A stretch of DNA of 64,000 nt from Sodalis sp. dw_96 (GCF_018449575.1 NZ_JAAVUT010000019.1:40780-104779); one strand, 5' to 3'; shown: positions 8,522 through 18,219, numbered from the stretch's first letter. Program-made: numbers and translations. Notes: a model not told the origin generated them from the letters alone.

Positions 8522-10447
8522 CTAGCTTGTCAGCCCGAAGCCGCGGGGATATAGTAGCCCCGCGGTATGACCGAGACTGTCGACATTATAAATATTGACC
8601 GGCAATCCGCCCTTCGCCGACAGTTTGCCGATGATAACCTCAGTGGCCGCGTTCAGGGACATGCCGCGCTGGTTATGCTTATCGGATCCATAAAAAGAGT
8701 AGGTCGCCAACACCGCATCGGCCTTGTCGTGATAATTAGCAACGTCATAGGGCGCTTTCAACGAGAGATAGATCACCTTCTTACTGGCTGCTTTAGCGAT
8801 GTTAATGGCTTCCTGAATTTTATCTTTTTCAGAAGAGGCTGAAGAGGACGGATCGGGTGATTTCGACGATCCGGCGACGTTTATTTTCTCACTGACGCGG
8901 TCAGACATATTACCGATAATCAATATATCGTATTTTTTGATGTTCAACTTCCGCAGCCAGGCCTTTTCATATGAATCCTCACTCCGTACCGAATGGTAGC
9001 CATTTTCACGCAGGGTATATTCAATGGCCGCGCTCTGTTCAGCCCAGGGCATTAAAATATAGATATTTTGAGATTTTTCTTTTAGGGGGATAACTTGATT
9101 GTCATTTTTTAATAAGGTAACTGAGCTGTCGGCAATCTCCTTTTCCAACGTTCTGCTCAGCGTTACGTCATGAGAAAAATCTTTTCTAACCGGCGCTATA
9201 ATGTTTTTTTCCAATTTTAAATCGATAATCCGGCTGACGGAGGCTGTAATGGCCTTTTCATCAATAACCTTTTCGGTAATTTTTTTAGCCAGGTAATTTA
9301 TCAAAGTCTTCAATTTAAACTCGTCTTCAGCGCAGTATACGCGCAGGGGCATAAGCGCGATATCGACACCGGCCTTGAATATCTCTTCCATTACAGTATG
9401 TATATGAAAATTATCACTGATCGCTTTCATATCCAGCGCGTCGGTAATGGTGACCCCTTTAAACCCCAGTTCGCCGCGTAATAAATCGGTCTGTATTTTT
9501 TTTGACAAGGTTGCCGGCAGGATGATCTCTTCTCCTCCTTTGTTCTTCACCTTAGTGTCGTCAAGGGCCGGATATTGGATATGGGCGGTCATAATCATAT
9601 CCGGCGCTTCACCGGAGGTTATAGCGTCGCGGTAGGGGGCCAGATCGATGTCGTGAGCATCCTGGCGGCTTTTGGTCACCACCGGCAGGCCAAGATGAGA
9701 GTCGGTTACCGTATCCCCATGGCCGGGGAAATGTTTGGCGACGCTCACCACGTTTTTGCTGCCAATGCCTCCGATCATCTTCCGGGCCAGAAGGCTGACT
9801 GTTGCCGGATCGTCGCCAAACGAACGAACATTTATCACCGGGTTGTTCTGGTTATTGTTGACATCCATCACCGGTGCGAAAAGGGTATTAATACCGAGGG
9901 ATAACACATCCCGTGCCATGACGCACCCCTGCTTGTAGGCCAGTTCGTTTTCCCCCCGGCCCTCCATGGCGGCGCCCAATGCCATATTACCCGAAAAAGA
10001 GGAGAACTCGCCCCGGGGCAGCCGAAAGACGCTGCCGCCCTCATTATCAATGGCGATAAATAACGGAATGCCTTCCGCCGTCATGGTTCCCCGGAGATCT
10101 TCAGTGAGTTTTTGTATTTGCTCTTTATTCTTCAGATTATTGGCAAACAGAATAATTCCACCAATGTGATTATGCCAGATGATGTTTCTTATGGTTTCGG
10201 TGAGCAGCACCATATCCTGCTTATCGTTAATTAAGTTATCTTCCCACCAGAAACGAAAATCCAGCATGATTTTTTGACCTATTTTTTCTTTTAAGGTCAT
10301 TTTTTCCACTATTTTGTCGCTATTGCTTACCTCCGCCAAAGCGTTGTTGAGAGCCTGGTTAACCTTCGGATCGTCATTGGGGAAATCAGCAAGACGATCA
10401 ATGGACGGCAAGGCATTAGCAGAGGCAGGAAATAATATTGGGAGCAT
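8522..10447 (-). CDS. two-domain glycoside hydrolase family 3 protein, beta-N-acetylhexosaminidase type
   Basis: Probable exported enzyme releasing terminal N-acetylglucosamine, perhaps from peptidoglycan or chitin-type substrates. The GH3 barrel shows KHFPGHGDTVTDSHLGLP, with the Asp249-His251 dyad that replaces the usual acid/base in NagZ enzymes, and the nucleophile Asp336 in TITDALDMKA. The spacing matches Bacillus subtilis NagZ. A second C-terminal domain, with a Ser/Pro-rich insert (SSKSPDPSSSASSEK), gives 641 residues. This is the Gram-positive two-domain form, not the 340-residue cytosolic NagZ of enterobacteria. The ATG at 10447 follows GAGAAATAT. A TTG at 10546 is an alternative. 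The start MLPILFPASANA resembles a short signal peptide with a weak n-region. The gene is AT-rich compared with its neighbours and sits where E. coli has fuc/sda, so horizontal acquisition is likely. Confidence 0.85.
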   Translation of the reverse strand: MLPILFPASANALPSIDRLADFPNDDPKVNQALNNALAEVSNSDKIVEKMTLKEKIGQKIMLDFRFWWEDNLINDKQDMVLLTETIRNIIWHNHIGGIILFANNLKNKEQIQKLTEDLRGTMTAEGIPLFIAIDNEGGSVFRLPRGEFSSFSGNMALGAAMEGRGENELAYKQGCVMARDVLSLGINTLFAPVMDVNNNQNNPVINVRSFGDDPATVSLLARKMIGGIGSKNVVSVAKHFPGHGDTVTDSHLGLPVVTKSRQDAHDIDLAPYRDAITSGEAPDMIMTAHIQYPALDDTKVKNKGGEEIILPATLSKKIQTDLLRGELGFKGVTITDALDMKAISDNFHIHTVMEEIFKAGVDIALMPLRVYCAEDEFKLKTLINYLAKKITEKVIDEKAITASVSRIIDLKLEKNIIAPVRKDFSHDVTLSRTLEKEIADSSVTLLKNDNQVIPLKEKSQNIYILMPWAEQSAAIEYTLRENGYHSVRSEDSYEKAWLRKLNIKKYDILIIGNMSDRVSEKINVAGSSKSPDPSSSASSEKDKIQEAINIAKAASKKVIYLSLKAPYDVANYHDKADAVLATYSFYGSDKHNQRGMSLNAATEVIIGKLSAKGGLPVNIYNVDSLGHTAGLLYPRGFGLTS

Positions 10448-10690
10448 ATATTTCTCACAATTATAATGTGCAATTGAATGACAAGATATATAAGTAATGA
10501 ATGAAAAGCGTTGCCGGCAGAATATAATACAGTTTGAAAAATACAATGTTGATATTATCTTAACAGACTAACTTCAACTGAAAGAGAACGGCCTTCCAAT
10601 ATTAAACACGGCGACTTCGAAGATATTTTGGGCAAAACGCGGAGCGGTTTATGTCACCGAAGGCGGCGCGGTGGCCACCTGAATAGAGAT

Positions 10691-11446
10691 TCAACGGGGT
10701 AGCCGTAACTGCTGCAGATTGCCTTGCAGTGTAACGCCGGTATCAAGCGTCGCCACCCGGCGGCATATAAAGGCTATTTCCCGCTGCGGCTCAAGTTTGT
10801 TCCGCCATTTTGGCGGGACATCGGCCAATTGTTCATAAAGGTTTTCCAGGCTGCCGGCCTGGCTGATGAGCTGCGCCGCGGTTTTGGCGCCGATACCGGC
10901 GACGCCGGGAATCTTGCTGCCGTTGATGCCGGCCAACCCCCAGTAATCGGGCAATTGCTGTGGCTGTACACCGAAGGTACCGGTGATAAACGGCAGGTCC
11001 AGCCAGCGTTTCTGAAAATAATCCCTGATTTGGATCGCCGGAGACAATAGCTGGCAATATCCCTTATCGGTGGAAACCAGGGTAACGCGATGCCCGGCGG
11101 CGGCGACTTTAAAGGCCAGCGTCGCGGCGATATCGTCCGCTTCATAACCGGTTAACTGCCAGGATGCCACCCCGGTTTGGCTGAACAGATGCTTGATGTC
11201 GGGCAACAGTACGCGCAGCTCGCCGGGCATCGGCGCGCGTCCGCTTTTGTAGCCCGGCAATAGTCGATGACGCCAGCTTTCGTTACGCTGTTCATCGTCG
11301 AACACCGCCACCGCGTGGGTCGGTTCACTATGAAAAATCAGCTGCTTCAGCGCATGGTCGCAGGCTGAGGGGCAGGATGGACCCTGGGTGGCGTGCATGC
11401 GGCGAATGAGATTCAAGGCATCCACAATCAATAAATGAACCGTCAT
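10691..11446 (-). CDS. xni: flap endonuclease Xni (ExoIX)
   Basis: Small DNA polymerase I-like 5' nuclease domain protein that acts on flap structures. It has 251 residues, the E. coli length. Visible motifs are [46 protein letters not shown] and the helix-hairpin-helix [19 protein letters not shown]. As in the family, some of the N-terminal metal-binding acidic residues of full FEN enzymes are absent. AAGGA lies 9 bases before the ATG. The gene follows ppnN on the same strand, as in several enterobacteria. Confidence 0.94.
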   Translation of the reverse strand: MTVHLLIVDALNLIRRMHATQGPSCPSACDHALKQLIFHSEPTHAVAVFDDEQRNESWRHRLLPGYKSGRAPMPGELRVLLPDIKHLFSQTGVASWQLTGYEADDIAATLAFKVAAAGHRVTLVSTDKGYCQLLSPAIQIRDYFQKRWLDLPFITGTFGVQPQQLPDYWGLAGINGSKIPGVAGIGAKTAAQLISQAGSLENLYEQLADVPPKWRNKLEPQREIAFICRRVATLDTGVTLQGNLQQLRLPR

Positions 11447-11478
11447 GGCGTGTCGTCCTTATCATCATCCAACGGGAG

Positions 11479-11511
11479 GGGGACAGGGTATCCATGTTTC
11501 ACCCTGTCCCC
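11479..11511. other. perfect 11-bp inverted repeat between ppnN and xni
   Basis: GGGGACAGGGT (11479-11489) pairs with ACCCTGTCCCC (11501-11511) across an 11-base loop. No T-run follows on either strand, so a Rho-independent terminator is unlikely. It would fold in the ppnN-xni transcript just upstream of the xni start and may protect or limit mRNA. Confidence 0.5.
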
Positions 11512-11526
11512 TGGCAGGTCTGGGGG

Positions 11527-12891
11527 CTAAATGCAGATCTCGTAGCAGGGAATATAGGCGCTGCCCGGCAATTTCATGCGGTGTTGCGCGACAAAACCTT
11601 GCAGCAGGAGATCCATGCGTTTCATGATATCCGGGTCGCCGCGAAGTTTATAGGGGCCGTGCTGTTCAATGGACTGGATGCCGTTTTCCTTTACGTTGCC
11701 GGCGACAATGCCGGAAAATGCCCGCCGCAATGCCGCCGCCAGCTGTTCGGCCGGCTGATCGCGGTGCAAATTCAGATTAGCCATGTTTTCATGGGTGGGA
11801 TCGAACGGGTGCTGCAGATCCTGCGCCACCTTCAGCGACCAATTGAAGCTGTAGGCATCGCCGCTGCTGCGCCGGTTTTCCTTGACCCTGGGCATGGCTT
11901 TTTTCATTTGGCGGGCCACTTCCGCCGCATCGTCAATGATGATGGTGTAATGCCTGCGGGCCTCTTCCCCCAGGGTACTGACGACAAATTCGTCCAACAC
12001 CCGGAAATAATCGGCGCTGATGCCCGGACCGGTAAGAATCAGCGGCAATACCTGTTCCTTATTGGCCGGATTCATCATGATCCCCAGCAAATATAACAAC
12101 TCTTCGGCGGTGCCCACCCCGCCCGGGAAAATAATGATGCCGTGGCCGATGCGGACAAACGCTTCCAGCCGTTTTTCAATATCCGGCATGATAATCAGTT
12201 CATTCACCAGCGGATTGGGCGGCTCGGCGGCGATAATGGACGGTTCGGTCATACCGATAAAGCGTCCTTCCTTGTAACGCTGCTGGGCATGGCCCACCGC
12301 CGCGCCTTTCATCGGCGCCTCCATGGCCCCCGGCCCGCAGCCGGTGCAGATATTCAGTTCACGCAGGCCCAATTGGCTGCCTACTTTACGGGCATACAGA
12401 TATTCGGTTTCACTGATGGAATGACCGCCCCAGCAGACAATCATATTCGGCGCTTCCCCCACATGTAAGCCGCGGGCGTTGCGCATAATGGAAAAGATTA
12501 AATTGGTGATATGCACTGAATTATTCAGGTTAAGACTCTGATGGTGGCCGGCTGAGACAATCTGTCCATTAACGAACAGAATATCCCGCAGCACCGCGAA
12601 CAGGTTCGCCTGGATCGAGCGGATAAGACTGCCGTCGACAAAGGCCTCTTCAGGCGGGTTCACCAGTTCCAGCTTCACCCCGCGCTCACGGCGCAGCACA
12701 TTGATATCGAAATCCTGGAAGCGGGCCAGCAGTTCTTTGCTGCTGTCGGTCTGGGCGCCTGAATTTAATACCGCCAGCGAACAGTTGCGGAACAGACGAT
12801 AGAGATCGCTGCTGGCAGTGCGTTTGAGCATATCCACTTCAAGTTGTGACAATAAATCCATTGAACCGAGGGGGCTGATATGCGTAATCAA
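11527..12891 (-). CDS. ppnN: pyrimidine/purine nucleotide 5'-monophosphate nucleosidase PpnN (YgdH)
   Basis: Cytosolic LOG-family enzyme, a ppGpp-responsive nucleosidase that splits nucleotide monophosphates into base and ribose phosphate. It shows [18 protein letters not shown] and [15 protein letters not shown], the LOG nucleotide-binding motif. The start is TTG at 12891, preceded by AAGGAG seven bases away, giving [17 protein letters not shown] and 454 residues as in E. coli. The frame extends to 12921 but has no better ribosome site. The C-terminus ([21 protein letters not shown]) is almost invariant in the family. Confidence 0.95.
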   Translation of the reverse strand: MITHISPLGSMDLLSQLEVDMLKRTASSDLYRLFRNCSLAVLNSGAQTDSSKELLARFQDFDINVLRRERGVKLELVNPPEEAFVDGSLIRSIQANLFAVLRDILFVNGQIVSAGHHQSLNLNNSVHITNLIFSIMRNARGLHVGEAPNMIVCWGGHSISETEYLYARKVGSQLGLRELNICTGCGPGAMEAPMKGAAVGHAQQRYKEGRFIGMTEPSIIAAEPPNPLVNELIIMPDIEKRLEAFVRIGHGIIIFPGGVGTAEELLYLLGIMMNPANKEQVLPLILTGPGISADYFRVLDEFVVSTLGEEARRHYTIIIDDAAEVARQMKKAMPRVKENRRSSGDAYSFNWSLKVAQDLQHPFDPTHENMANLNLHRDQPAEQLAAALRRAFSGIVAGNVKENGIQSIEQHGPYKLRGDPDIMKRMDLLLQGFVAQHRMKLPGSAYIPCYEICI

Positions 12892-12946
12892 AATAACTCC
12901 TTGGTGCGCGGTTTCGCACAAAATTTTTATTCAAATGCTCGTCGTT

Positions 12947-13017
12947 ATATACCCAATTGATTTCGAGCTGTAGCCAGGCGCAGCCAACGCACCTGTAACG
13001 TGAAAGATGACGGATAA
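12947..13017. repeat. ERIC-family element, internally deleted
   Basis: About 71 bp between queF and ppnN, with ATATACCCAATTGATTTCGAGC on one side and CCAACGCACCTGTAACGTGAAAG on the other. The central ERIC core is missing and the right end is degenerate. Confidence 0.7.
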
Positions 13018-13021
13018 AACA

Positions 13022-13900
13022 TTATTGCCGCGCCAGACGGCCGGACGACGGCACAAATTGCGTATTGCTGCGCCACGGGTTGATATCCAGTCCGCCGCGA
13101 CGGGTGTAGCGGGCATAGACCGATAGCTGCTCCGGGTGGCATAAATGCATCAGATCGGTAAAAATCCGTTCCACGCATTGTTCATGGAATTCGTTATGAT
13201 GGCGAAAAGACACCACATAGCGCAATAAGGCTTCGCGATTGATGCGCGGGCCGCGATAGGTGATTTGCAACGATCCCCAATCCGGCTGATGGGTGATCAG
13301 GCAATTAGATTTCAACAAGTGGCTGACCAGGGTTTCGCTGACCGTTGCGCCATCGTCCGCGGCGTGCCGAAGCCATTTATTGCTGAAGGTATAATCGTCG
13401 ATGCGGATATCCTGCCCGTCAATGCATTCGCCGGAAAATTCGGCGACGCCCCGGCTGCCCATCTCGCCAAGGGGCATCAACGCCAGATTCACGTCCCCTT
13501 CGGCGCAGCGGGCGAGATCGCGGATTAAAACATCCCGTACCGTAGCCCAGTCGGCAAATCGGGTCTGGTTAAAGCTGTTAAGATAAAGCTTGAAGCTTTT
13601 GGATTCGATGAGATTGCGGCTGGCGGCGTCAAGACTCATTTCACCAATGGCCACCTGCGGCACGCCCCGGTCGTTGAGCCAGGACAATTCGTACAGCGTC
13701 CAGATATCGGCGCCGTGAAATCCCAGCGTTTGCGGCGTCAAACCCAGGGGCTCGCGGTTAAGGGCGCGCGGCACCGCCTGCAGTAAGGCGGCGTCATAGC
13801 GATCGCTATAGGGAGTGGGTTTACCCAGCGTCAGCGATGCCAACGCCTGTTGATTTTCATAAGCGGACATATCTTTCGTAGACATAGCTTTAGTGGACAT
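13022..13900 (-). CDS. queF: NADPH-dependent 7-cyano-7-deazaguanine reductase QueF
   Basis: Reduces preQ0 to preQ1 in queuosine biosynthesis (tRNA wobble modification), a four-electron nitrile reduction. It is the long two-domain (YqcD) type, 292 residues from the first ATG. It contains [17 protein letters not shown], with the QueF motif, and [15 protein letters not shown], with the catalytic Cys. The N-terminus has three in-frame ATGs in a near repeat ([15 protein letters not shown]). The third, at 13870, gives the 282 residues of E. coli QueF, while the first has the best upstream purine run (AGGG). It is divergent from syd. Confidence 0.95.
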   Translation of the reverse strand: MSTKAMSTKDMSAYENQQALASLTLGKPTPYSDRYDAALLQAVPRALNREPLGLTPQTLGFHGADIWTLYELSWLNDRGVPQVAIGEMSLDAASRNLIESKSFKLYLNSFNQTRFADWATVRDVLIRDLARCAEGDVNLALMPLGEMGSRGVAEFSGECIDGQDIRIDDYTFSNKWLRHAADDGATVSETLVSHLLKSNCLITHQPDWGSLQITYRGPRINREALLRYVVSFRHHNEFHEQCVERIFTDLMHLCHPEQLSVYARYTRRGGLDINPWRSNTQFVPSSGRLARQ

Positions 13901-13974
13901 AAAATAGTTACCCTGAATCCTTCTTGTTACTATGGGTCTAGTGTAACGTAGAGCGCCGCAAGATGAGAGAGATT

Positions 13975-14523
13975 ATGGATTACCAAGTGTCACAGGCATT
14001 GCAGGCATTCACCCGCCGCTATCAGCAGCACTGGCAGACCGCCACCGGCGGCGCCCCCGCCAGCCGCGCGCTGTTCGGGGTGCCGTCCCCTTGCGTTATC
14101 GGTGAGCATGGGGATCAGGTCTACTGGCAGCCCTGTCCGCCGCCGGAAGGCCTGACCCTGGCCGGGGTGGAGCGGGCGCTGGAGATGCAATTGCAGCCGG
14201 CGGCGGAAGCGTTTTATTGCAGTCAGCTGGCGGGAGATATGTCGGCACGTTATCTCGATCGCCCGCTGGAATTGCTGCAGGTATGGAGCGAGGCCGACGG
14301 TATTCGCATCCAGGAAAATCTTATCGGCCATCTGCTGATGCAAAAAAGGCTGAAATTGCCGCCGACGCTGTTTATCGCCACTACCGAATCCGAACTGACG
14401 CTCATCTCCGTTTGCAATCTCAGCGGGCAAATTCTCCTGGAAGAACTCGGCCGAAAAAACCGCACGGTGCTGGCTGATAACCTGCCGGCGTTTTTATCTC
14501 TGCTGGAACCTGAAGTAGCCTGA
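13975..14523 (+). CDS. syd: SecY-interacting protein Syd
   Basis: Cytosolic protein that binds SecY at the membrane and monitors the state of the SecYEG translocon. It has 182 residues from the ATG at 13975, which GAGAG precedes at 4 bases. A start four codons upstream (13963) has no ribosome site. Conserved VPSPCVIGEHGDQVYWQP, LLQVWSEADGIRIQENLIGHLLMQKRLKLPPTLFIATTE and SVCNLSGQILLE match E. coli Syd throughout. Divergent from queF and upstream of csrB, as in E. coli. Confidence 0.94.
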   Translation: MDYQVSQALQAFTRRYQQHWQTATGGAPASRALFGVPSPCVIGEHGDQVYWQPCPPPEGLTLAGVERALEMQLQPAAEAFYCSQLAGDMSARYLDRPLELLQVWSEADGIRIQENLIGHLLMQKRLKLPPTLFIATTESELTLISVCNLSGQILLEELGRKNRTVLADNLPAFLSLLEPEVA

Positions 14524-14551
14524 ATGAATTTGTCGTATTTGTTGAAAAAAA

Positions 14552-14569
14552 TGTAAGAGATCTCTTACA
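14552..14569. promoter_or_regulatory. UvrY/SirA (GacA-type) binding site upstream of csrB
   Basis: TGTAAGAGATCTCTTACA is a perfect 18-bp palindrome. It differs by one base from the E. coli UvrY/SirA consensus as I recall it, and fits the TGTAAG-N6-CTTACA GacA box. It lies about 200 bases before the estimated csrB start, in the syd-csrB spacer, where BarA-UvrY is known to act from far upstream. Confidence 0.85.
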
Positions 14570-14769
14570 AATACTGTGAGACATTGCAGGAAAAATAACT
14601 TTAAATTCTGGCCTGAAATGCTGATAATTTCCCATTAATCAATGAATTAATTAGCAGTATTAGCAGTGCAAGTGAGAACAATATCTTCCGTTATGTATAA
14701 CTGTCTTGTATAAAGCCTTCAATTAAGCGATCTTATCAATCAATTTAACGACGCGGCTATTTTAAATGT

Positions 14770-15090
14770 TTTAGCCGCCGACGGACAAGGATGGGCTCAG
14801 GAAGAGCCGGAATAGGGAGGGACGCAGGAACGCGCCCGGATATTACAGGACGATGATCGGGACACCTCCAGGATGGAGAATGTGAGTGGATCAGGGAGAA
14901 TCCGCGGGCAGGAAGGCCACAAGGACATACGTCGGACGACGTAGTCGGTTTCAAGGATGGAAATTGCCGATACGGATCGTTGCAAGGTTATAGCGTTTAT
15001 AACTTTTCATGGATGAACGCAGGGAGCACAGCGATAGCGGGAGTGCTATAAATGAACCGGGGGTACTGTTTCGACAGTACCCCCTTTTCT
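14770..15090 (+). ncRNA. csrB: CsrB regulatory RNA (antagonist of CsrA)
   Basis: Sponge RNA that titrates the translational regulator CsrA through many GGA-bearing loops. About 23 GGA trinucleotides, many as AGGA or GGGA in hairpin loops, occur in 320 bases. The segment GGACACCTCCAGGATGGAG (14858-14876) is identical to a segment of E. coli csrB. The RNA ends in the strong terminator at 15059-15084. The place between syd and a yqcC-containing block is that of E. coli csrB. The 5' end is estimated: TATTTT at 14758-14763 may be the -10 element. The spacer 14524-15231 holds only this gene, its UvrY box and a short ERIC relic. Confidence 0.93.
15059..15090 (+). terminator. csrB intrinsic terminator
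   Basis: GGGGGTACTGT-TTCG-ACAGTACCCCC (15059-15084) is an 11-bp perfect stem with a TTCG loop, followed by TTTTCTTT. Confidence 0.95.
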
Positions 15091-15152
15091 TTGTGCGTTT
15101 ATCCCCTCGTTAATGGCGGAGATCCACCATGATGGTCTATCATGGGCGGCTA

Positions 15153-15211
15153 TATACCCCTCATCATTCAAGTTGATACGCTTAGCCGCAACTCGACTTC
15201 CATCGGGTATG
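15153..15211. repeat. ERIC-family element, internally deleted
   Basis: About 59 bp between csrB and ydcF, from TATACCCCTCATCATTCAAG to CGACTTCCATCGGGTAT. The ends match the outer arms of the full-length ERIC copies at 28112 and 61342, but the centre is lost. Confidence 0.65.
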
Positions 15212-15231
15212 GTTAATTAAGGAGCGTCGCC

Positions 15232-16023
15232 ATGTTTTCAGCCGCCCAGGTAGCGGATCTCAATCTGCTGGCATCGTTTTTGTCCTGCGATCAAACCCGG
15301 GGTGCTTCGCCGCAGCAGCTTGCCGGCTGTGGCAAAGCCGACCTGCTGGTGCTGCTGGGCAACGCGGTGCTTATTACCGCCGAACGCGTCTTTCAGGCCG
15401 CATCCGCCGGCGTCGCGCCTAAAATTCTCATCGCCGGCGGCGTGGGGCATGCCACTGAATTATTGTACCGGGCTGTGCAACGACATCCACTGTATCACGA
15501 CGTCGCCACCGCCGGGCGCAGTGAAGCGGAGATACTGCGGGATATCGGCCGGCGGTTTTTTGGTCTGGCCGATGAGCGGATCCTGCTGGAAACCCAGTCC
15601 ACCAACTGCGGCGACAATGCCCTACGGGCCCGTCAGGTATTGACGGCGGCCGGTGAACGGCCGCGCACCCTCATCCTGACGCAGGATCCGCTGATGCAGC
15701 GACGAACCGACGCCAGCTTCCGAAAGGTCTGGCAGGATAGTCCGGAAGTGAGGTTTATCAATTGGCCGACGCTGGTTCCGGGCTTTGAGGCGAAGGCGGG
15801 TCAGGTGGTATGGAGCCCGCGGGACAGCGCCGAATCATGGCCGTTGCCGCGTTTCGTTTCCCTGCTGCTGGGGGAAATCCCCCGGCTGCGCGACGCCCCG
15901 GGGGGTTACGGCCCGGCGGGGTCCGGTTTTATTGCCCACGTGGAGATCCCGCCGCGCATTGAAGCAGCCTATGCCCGTCTTGAGCCGGCGTTAAGATCAG
16001 AATACGGTGACCGGCTGATGTGA
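15232..16023 (+). CDS. ydcF: YdcF-like DUF218 protein
   Basis: 263-residue DUF218 protein resembling E. coli YdcF (266 residues), a soluble protein reported to bind S-adenosylmethionine but of unknown role. Conserved pieces are LVLLGNAVLITAERVF, ILIAGGVGHATELLYRAVQRHPLY, LETQSTNCGDNALRARQVL, LTQDPLMQRRTDASFRKVW and LLGEIPRLRDAPGGYGP. The frame reads from an ATG preceded by AGGAGCG. In E. coli ydcF lies elsewhere, so its place between csrB and yqcC is a lineage difference. Relatives SanA and ElyC are membrane-anchored, but this one has no signal or membrane segment. Confidence 0.85.
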   Translation: MFSAAQVADLNLLASFLSCDQTRGASPQQLAGCGKADLLVLLGNAVLITAERVFQAASAGVAPKILIAGGVGHATELLYRAVQRHPLYHDVATAGRSEAEILRDIGRRFFGLADERILLETQSTNCGDNALRARQVLTAAGERPRTLILTQDPLMQRRTDASFRKVWQDSPEVRFINWPTLVPGFEAKAGQVVWSPRDSAESWPLPRFVSLLLGEIPRLRDAPGGYGPAGSGFIAHVEIPPRIEAAYARLEPALRSEYGDRLM

Positions 16024-16163
16024 GCCTAGGCATTGCGGCATTAGCGCCGGGCCGGGTTCAGTGCTATTCTCTGGCGTTTTGCAACCGGGGGGCAACGGCC
16101 TTTTAATCAGGTCTGTGTCGTTTCACAACCTCGGGGCGGCGGCCTTTCAGTTTGGAGCGCATC

Positions 16164-16508
16164 ATGAACTTACACCTTGAGATTCGGCAACATTTGTTTG
16201 ATATCGAGCAGACGATGCAAGCCTTGGCGATTTGGCAATCGCAGCCGCCGGCGCAAACGGCATTCGACAGCATCGAGCCTTTCTGTATTGATACGATGCA
16301 GGCGGAGCAGTGGCTGCAATGGATTTTGCTGCCGCGCATGCATGCATTATTGGATAAGCACGCGCCGTTGCCGGCCCGTTTCTCCATCACCCCCTATTTC
16401 GAAGAAGCATTACCCGATGCCGCGCCGCTGTTGATTCAACTGCGGCGGCTGGATGATTTGCTTAACTCGAACCCCTCTTCCGGCGAGCGGACAGTCCAGC
16501 ATGATTGA
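16164..16508 (+). CDS. yqcC: YqcC family protein
   Basis: 114-residue DUF446 protein of unknown function, with the family's DTMQAEQWLQWILLPRMHALLD motif. The ATG at 16164 follows GGAG by 5 bases. An in-frame TTG at 16152 is not needed. It overlaps the start of truC by 8 bases (16501-16508), so the two are translated as a coupled pair, and the order yqcC-truC-yqcA is that of E. coli. Confidence 0.9.
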   Translation: MNLHLEIRQHLFDIEQTMQALAIWQSQPPAQTAFDSIEPFCIDTMQAEQWLQWILLPRMHALLDKHAPLPARFSITPYFEEALPDAAPLLIQLRRLDDLLNSNPSSGERTVQHD

Positions 16509-17286
16509 AATATGTTATCAGGATGAGTTTTTAGTGGCGGTGAACAAACCAGCCGGTTGGCTGGTGCATCGCAGCTGGCTGGATCGCCGGGAAAAGATTG
16601 TGGTCATGCAAACGGTACGGGATATGCTGGGACAGCATGTGTTTACCGTACATCGTCTTGACCGGCCCACCTCGGGGGTGTTGTTGCTGGCGCTGTCCGC
16701 CGAGGTAGCCCATACCTTGTCCGGGGAGTTTGAGCAGCATCGGGTGAAAAAAACCTACCATGCGGTGGTGCGGGGTTATATGGATGGCGACGGCACTATT
16801 GATTATGCCCTGACGCAGGAGCTTGACAAGATTGCCGATAAATTCGCCCAGCCGGATAAAGCACCGCAGCCGGCCATAAGCCACTATCGCGCCTTGGCCC
16901 AGGTGGAAATGCCGGTGGCTATCGGCCGCTATCCCACCTCCCGCTACAGTCTGATGGAGCTCACGCCGCAAACCGGCCGCAAGCATCAACTGCGCCGCCA
17001 TCTTTCCCACGTCCATCATCCACTGATTGGCGATTCCACCCATGGCGATCTGCGCCAAAATCGCGGCTTCGCCCGCACGTTCGACTGTCCGCGCCTGATG
17101 CTGCACGCCAGCCGTCTGGAACTGGCGCACCCGGTAACCGGTCTGCCGCTGGTTATCGACGCAAAATGGGATCAGACCTGGCAAAATCTCCTGGGCCGGT
17201 TTCAATGGACCGGCATTCTCCCTGCTTATGAAAGGGTTGAGTTTGCCGCGGCCACGGGTCAGGATATGGCGACATTGACACGATAA
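16501..17286 (+). CDS. truC: tRNA pseudouridine(65) synthase TruC
   Basis: RluA-family pseudouridine synthase that modifies U65 of tRNA-Ile1 and tRNA-Asp. It has 261 residues (260 in E. coli). The catalytic Asp54 lies in [16 protein letters not shown], and [11 protein letters not shown] and [17 protein letters not shown] are typical. The ATG at 16501 is inside the end of yqcC. The frame opens 48 bases earlier, but those residues are yqcC in another frame. Confidence 0.95.
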   Translation: MIEICYQDEFLVAVNKPAGWLVHRSWLDRREKIVVMQTVRDMLGQHVFTVHRLDRPTSGVLLLALSAEVAHTLSGEFEQHRVKKTYHAVVRGYMDGDGTIDYALTQELDKIADKFAQPDKAPQPAISHYRALAQVEMPVAIGRYPTSRYSLMELTPQTGRKHQLRRHLSHVHHPLIGDSTHGDLRQNRGFARTFDCPRLMLHASRLELAHPVTGLPLVIDAKWDQTWQNLLGRFQWTGILPAYERVEFAAATGQDMATLTR

Positions 17287-17311
17287 ATATTTATGCGAGG
17301 GAGTTAGGCCA

Positions 17312-17764
17312 ATGGCACAAGTGGGTATTTTTGTCGGCACGGTCTACGGTAATGCGTTATTGGTTGCCGAAGAAGCGGAAACCATTCTGGTGGAACAAGG
17401 CCATGAGGTGAAGCTGTTCGAAGAGGGTACGCTGGAATCCTGGCAATTTTATCGGCATCATTTTGCGCTGATCGTTACCTCCACCACCGGCCAGGGAGAT
17501 TTTCCCGACAGCATCGCCCCGCTGTTCCAGGCGGTGAAAGAGCACGTGGGTTATCAGCCGGAATTGCGTTACGGGTTGATTGCATTGGGAGACAGCAGCT
17601 ACGAGAATTTCTGCGGAGCGGGGCATACCTTTGATGCTCTGCTACAGGAGCAGGGCGCTGTCAGGATCGGTCAACTGCTGGAAATCGACGCACAGGAAAA
17701 TCCCGAACCGGAAGTTGTGGCCATCCCCTGGGTGGAGAAGTGGAGCGGTCTGATCGGCGCCTGA
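17312..17764 (+). CDS. yqcA: flavodoxin YqcA
   Basis: Short FMN-binding electron carrier of the MioC type, 150 residues (149 in E. coli). The phosphate-binding loop GTVYGNA is at residues 9-15. [12 protein letters not shown] and [15 protein letters not shown] form the isoalloxazine-contacting loops. A GAGGGAG purine run precedes the ATG. It follows truC by 25 bases and ends the 63-min-type block. The next gene, yaeH, belongs to a different E. coli map region. Confidence 0.94.
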   Translation: MAQVGIFVGTVYGNALLVAEEAETILVEQGHEVKLFEEGTLESWQFYRHHFALIVTSTTGQGDFPDSIAPLFQAVKEHVGYQPELRYGLIALGDSSYENFCGAGHTFDALLQEQGAVRIGQLLEIDAQENPEPEVVAIPWVEKWSGLIGA

Positions 17765-17826
17765 AGCGTCCAGCCCCGGAGTCTCTGACCGCCGGGGACG
17801 GAAGCCTTGGGGCCTTGGCCCTGCCC

Positions 17827-18219
17827 TCAGGATTTGCCGCGGGTCAGCTTTTCCAGATCCGCCTCGATCTCGGCTATTTTATTGGTCACCACGCTGTCAA
17901 GATGGCGCAGATCGTCCAGGATTTTTTGCTTTAAATCCACTTCAGTTTGATCCCGCAGGCAGAGCTGATCCAGCTCGTCGATCACATAACGCAGGTTGGG
18001 GCTGATTTCGTTGATTTCACGGTAACCCTCTGCGGCGTTATCGGAAACCACGGTTTTACGCTGGCGCGGGTATTTAAATTTCACGCTTTTAGCGAAAAAT
18101 TCACCTTTGTCCCGGCGAAAATAAATTTTCAGAATATCGTTATTGGCTTCCTGACGCAGGCTGTAACGGTCGATATCGTCCGGATGATTTACGCCAAGGC
18201 TTTTCAAGTTATCGTACAT
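17827..18219 (-). CDS. yaeH: DUF3461 protein YaeH
   Basis: 130-residue protein of unknown function (E. coli YaeH, 128). It is highly charged and largely helical, beginning [40 protein letters not shown], with a coiled-coil-like C-terminus ([13 protein letters not shown]). GAGGT precedes the ATG. It lies downstream of dapD on the same strand with a 137-base gap, the E. coli order. Confidence 0.93.
   Translation of the reverse strand: MYDNLKSLGVNHPDDIDRYSLRQEANNDILKIYFRRDKGEFFAKSVKFKYPRQRKTVVSDNAAEGYREINEISPNLRYVIDELDQLCLRDQTEVDLKQKILDDLRHLDSVVTNKIAEIEADLEKLTRGKS

Noticed and set aside
10572..10676. Short plus-strand frame ending KRGAVYVTEGGAVAT
   Set aside because: Considered as the remnant of a lost fuc/sda-type gene. 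It has no start, and I could match it to no known protein end.
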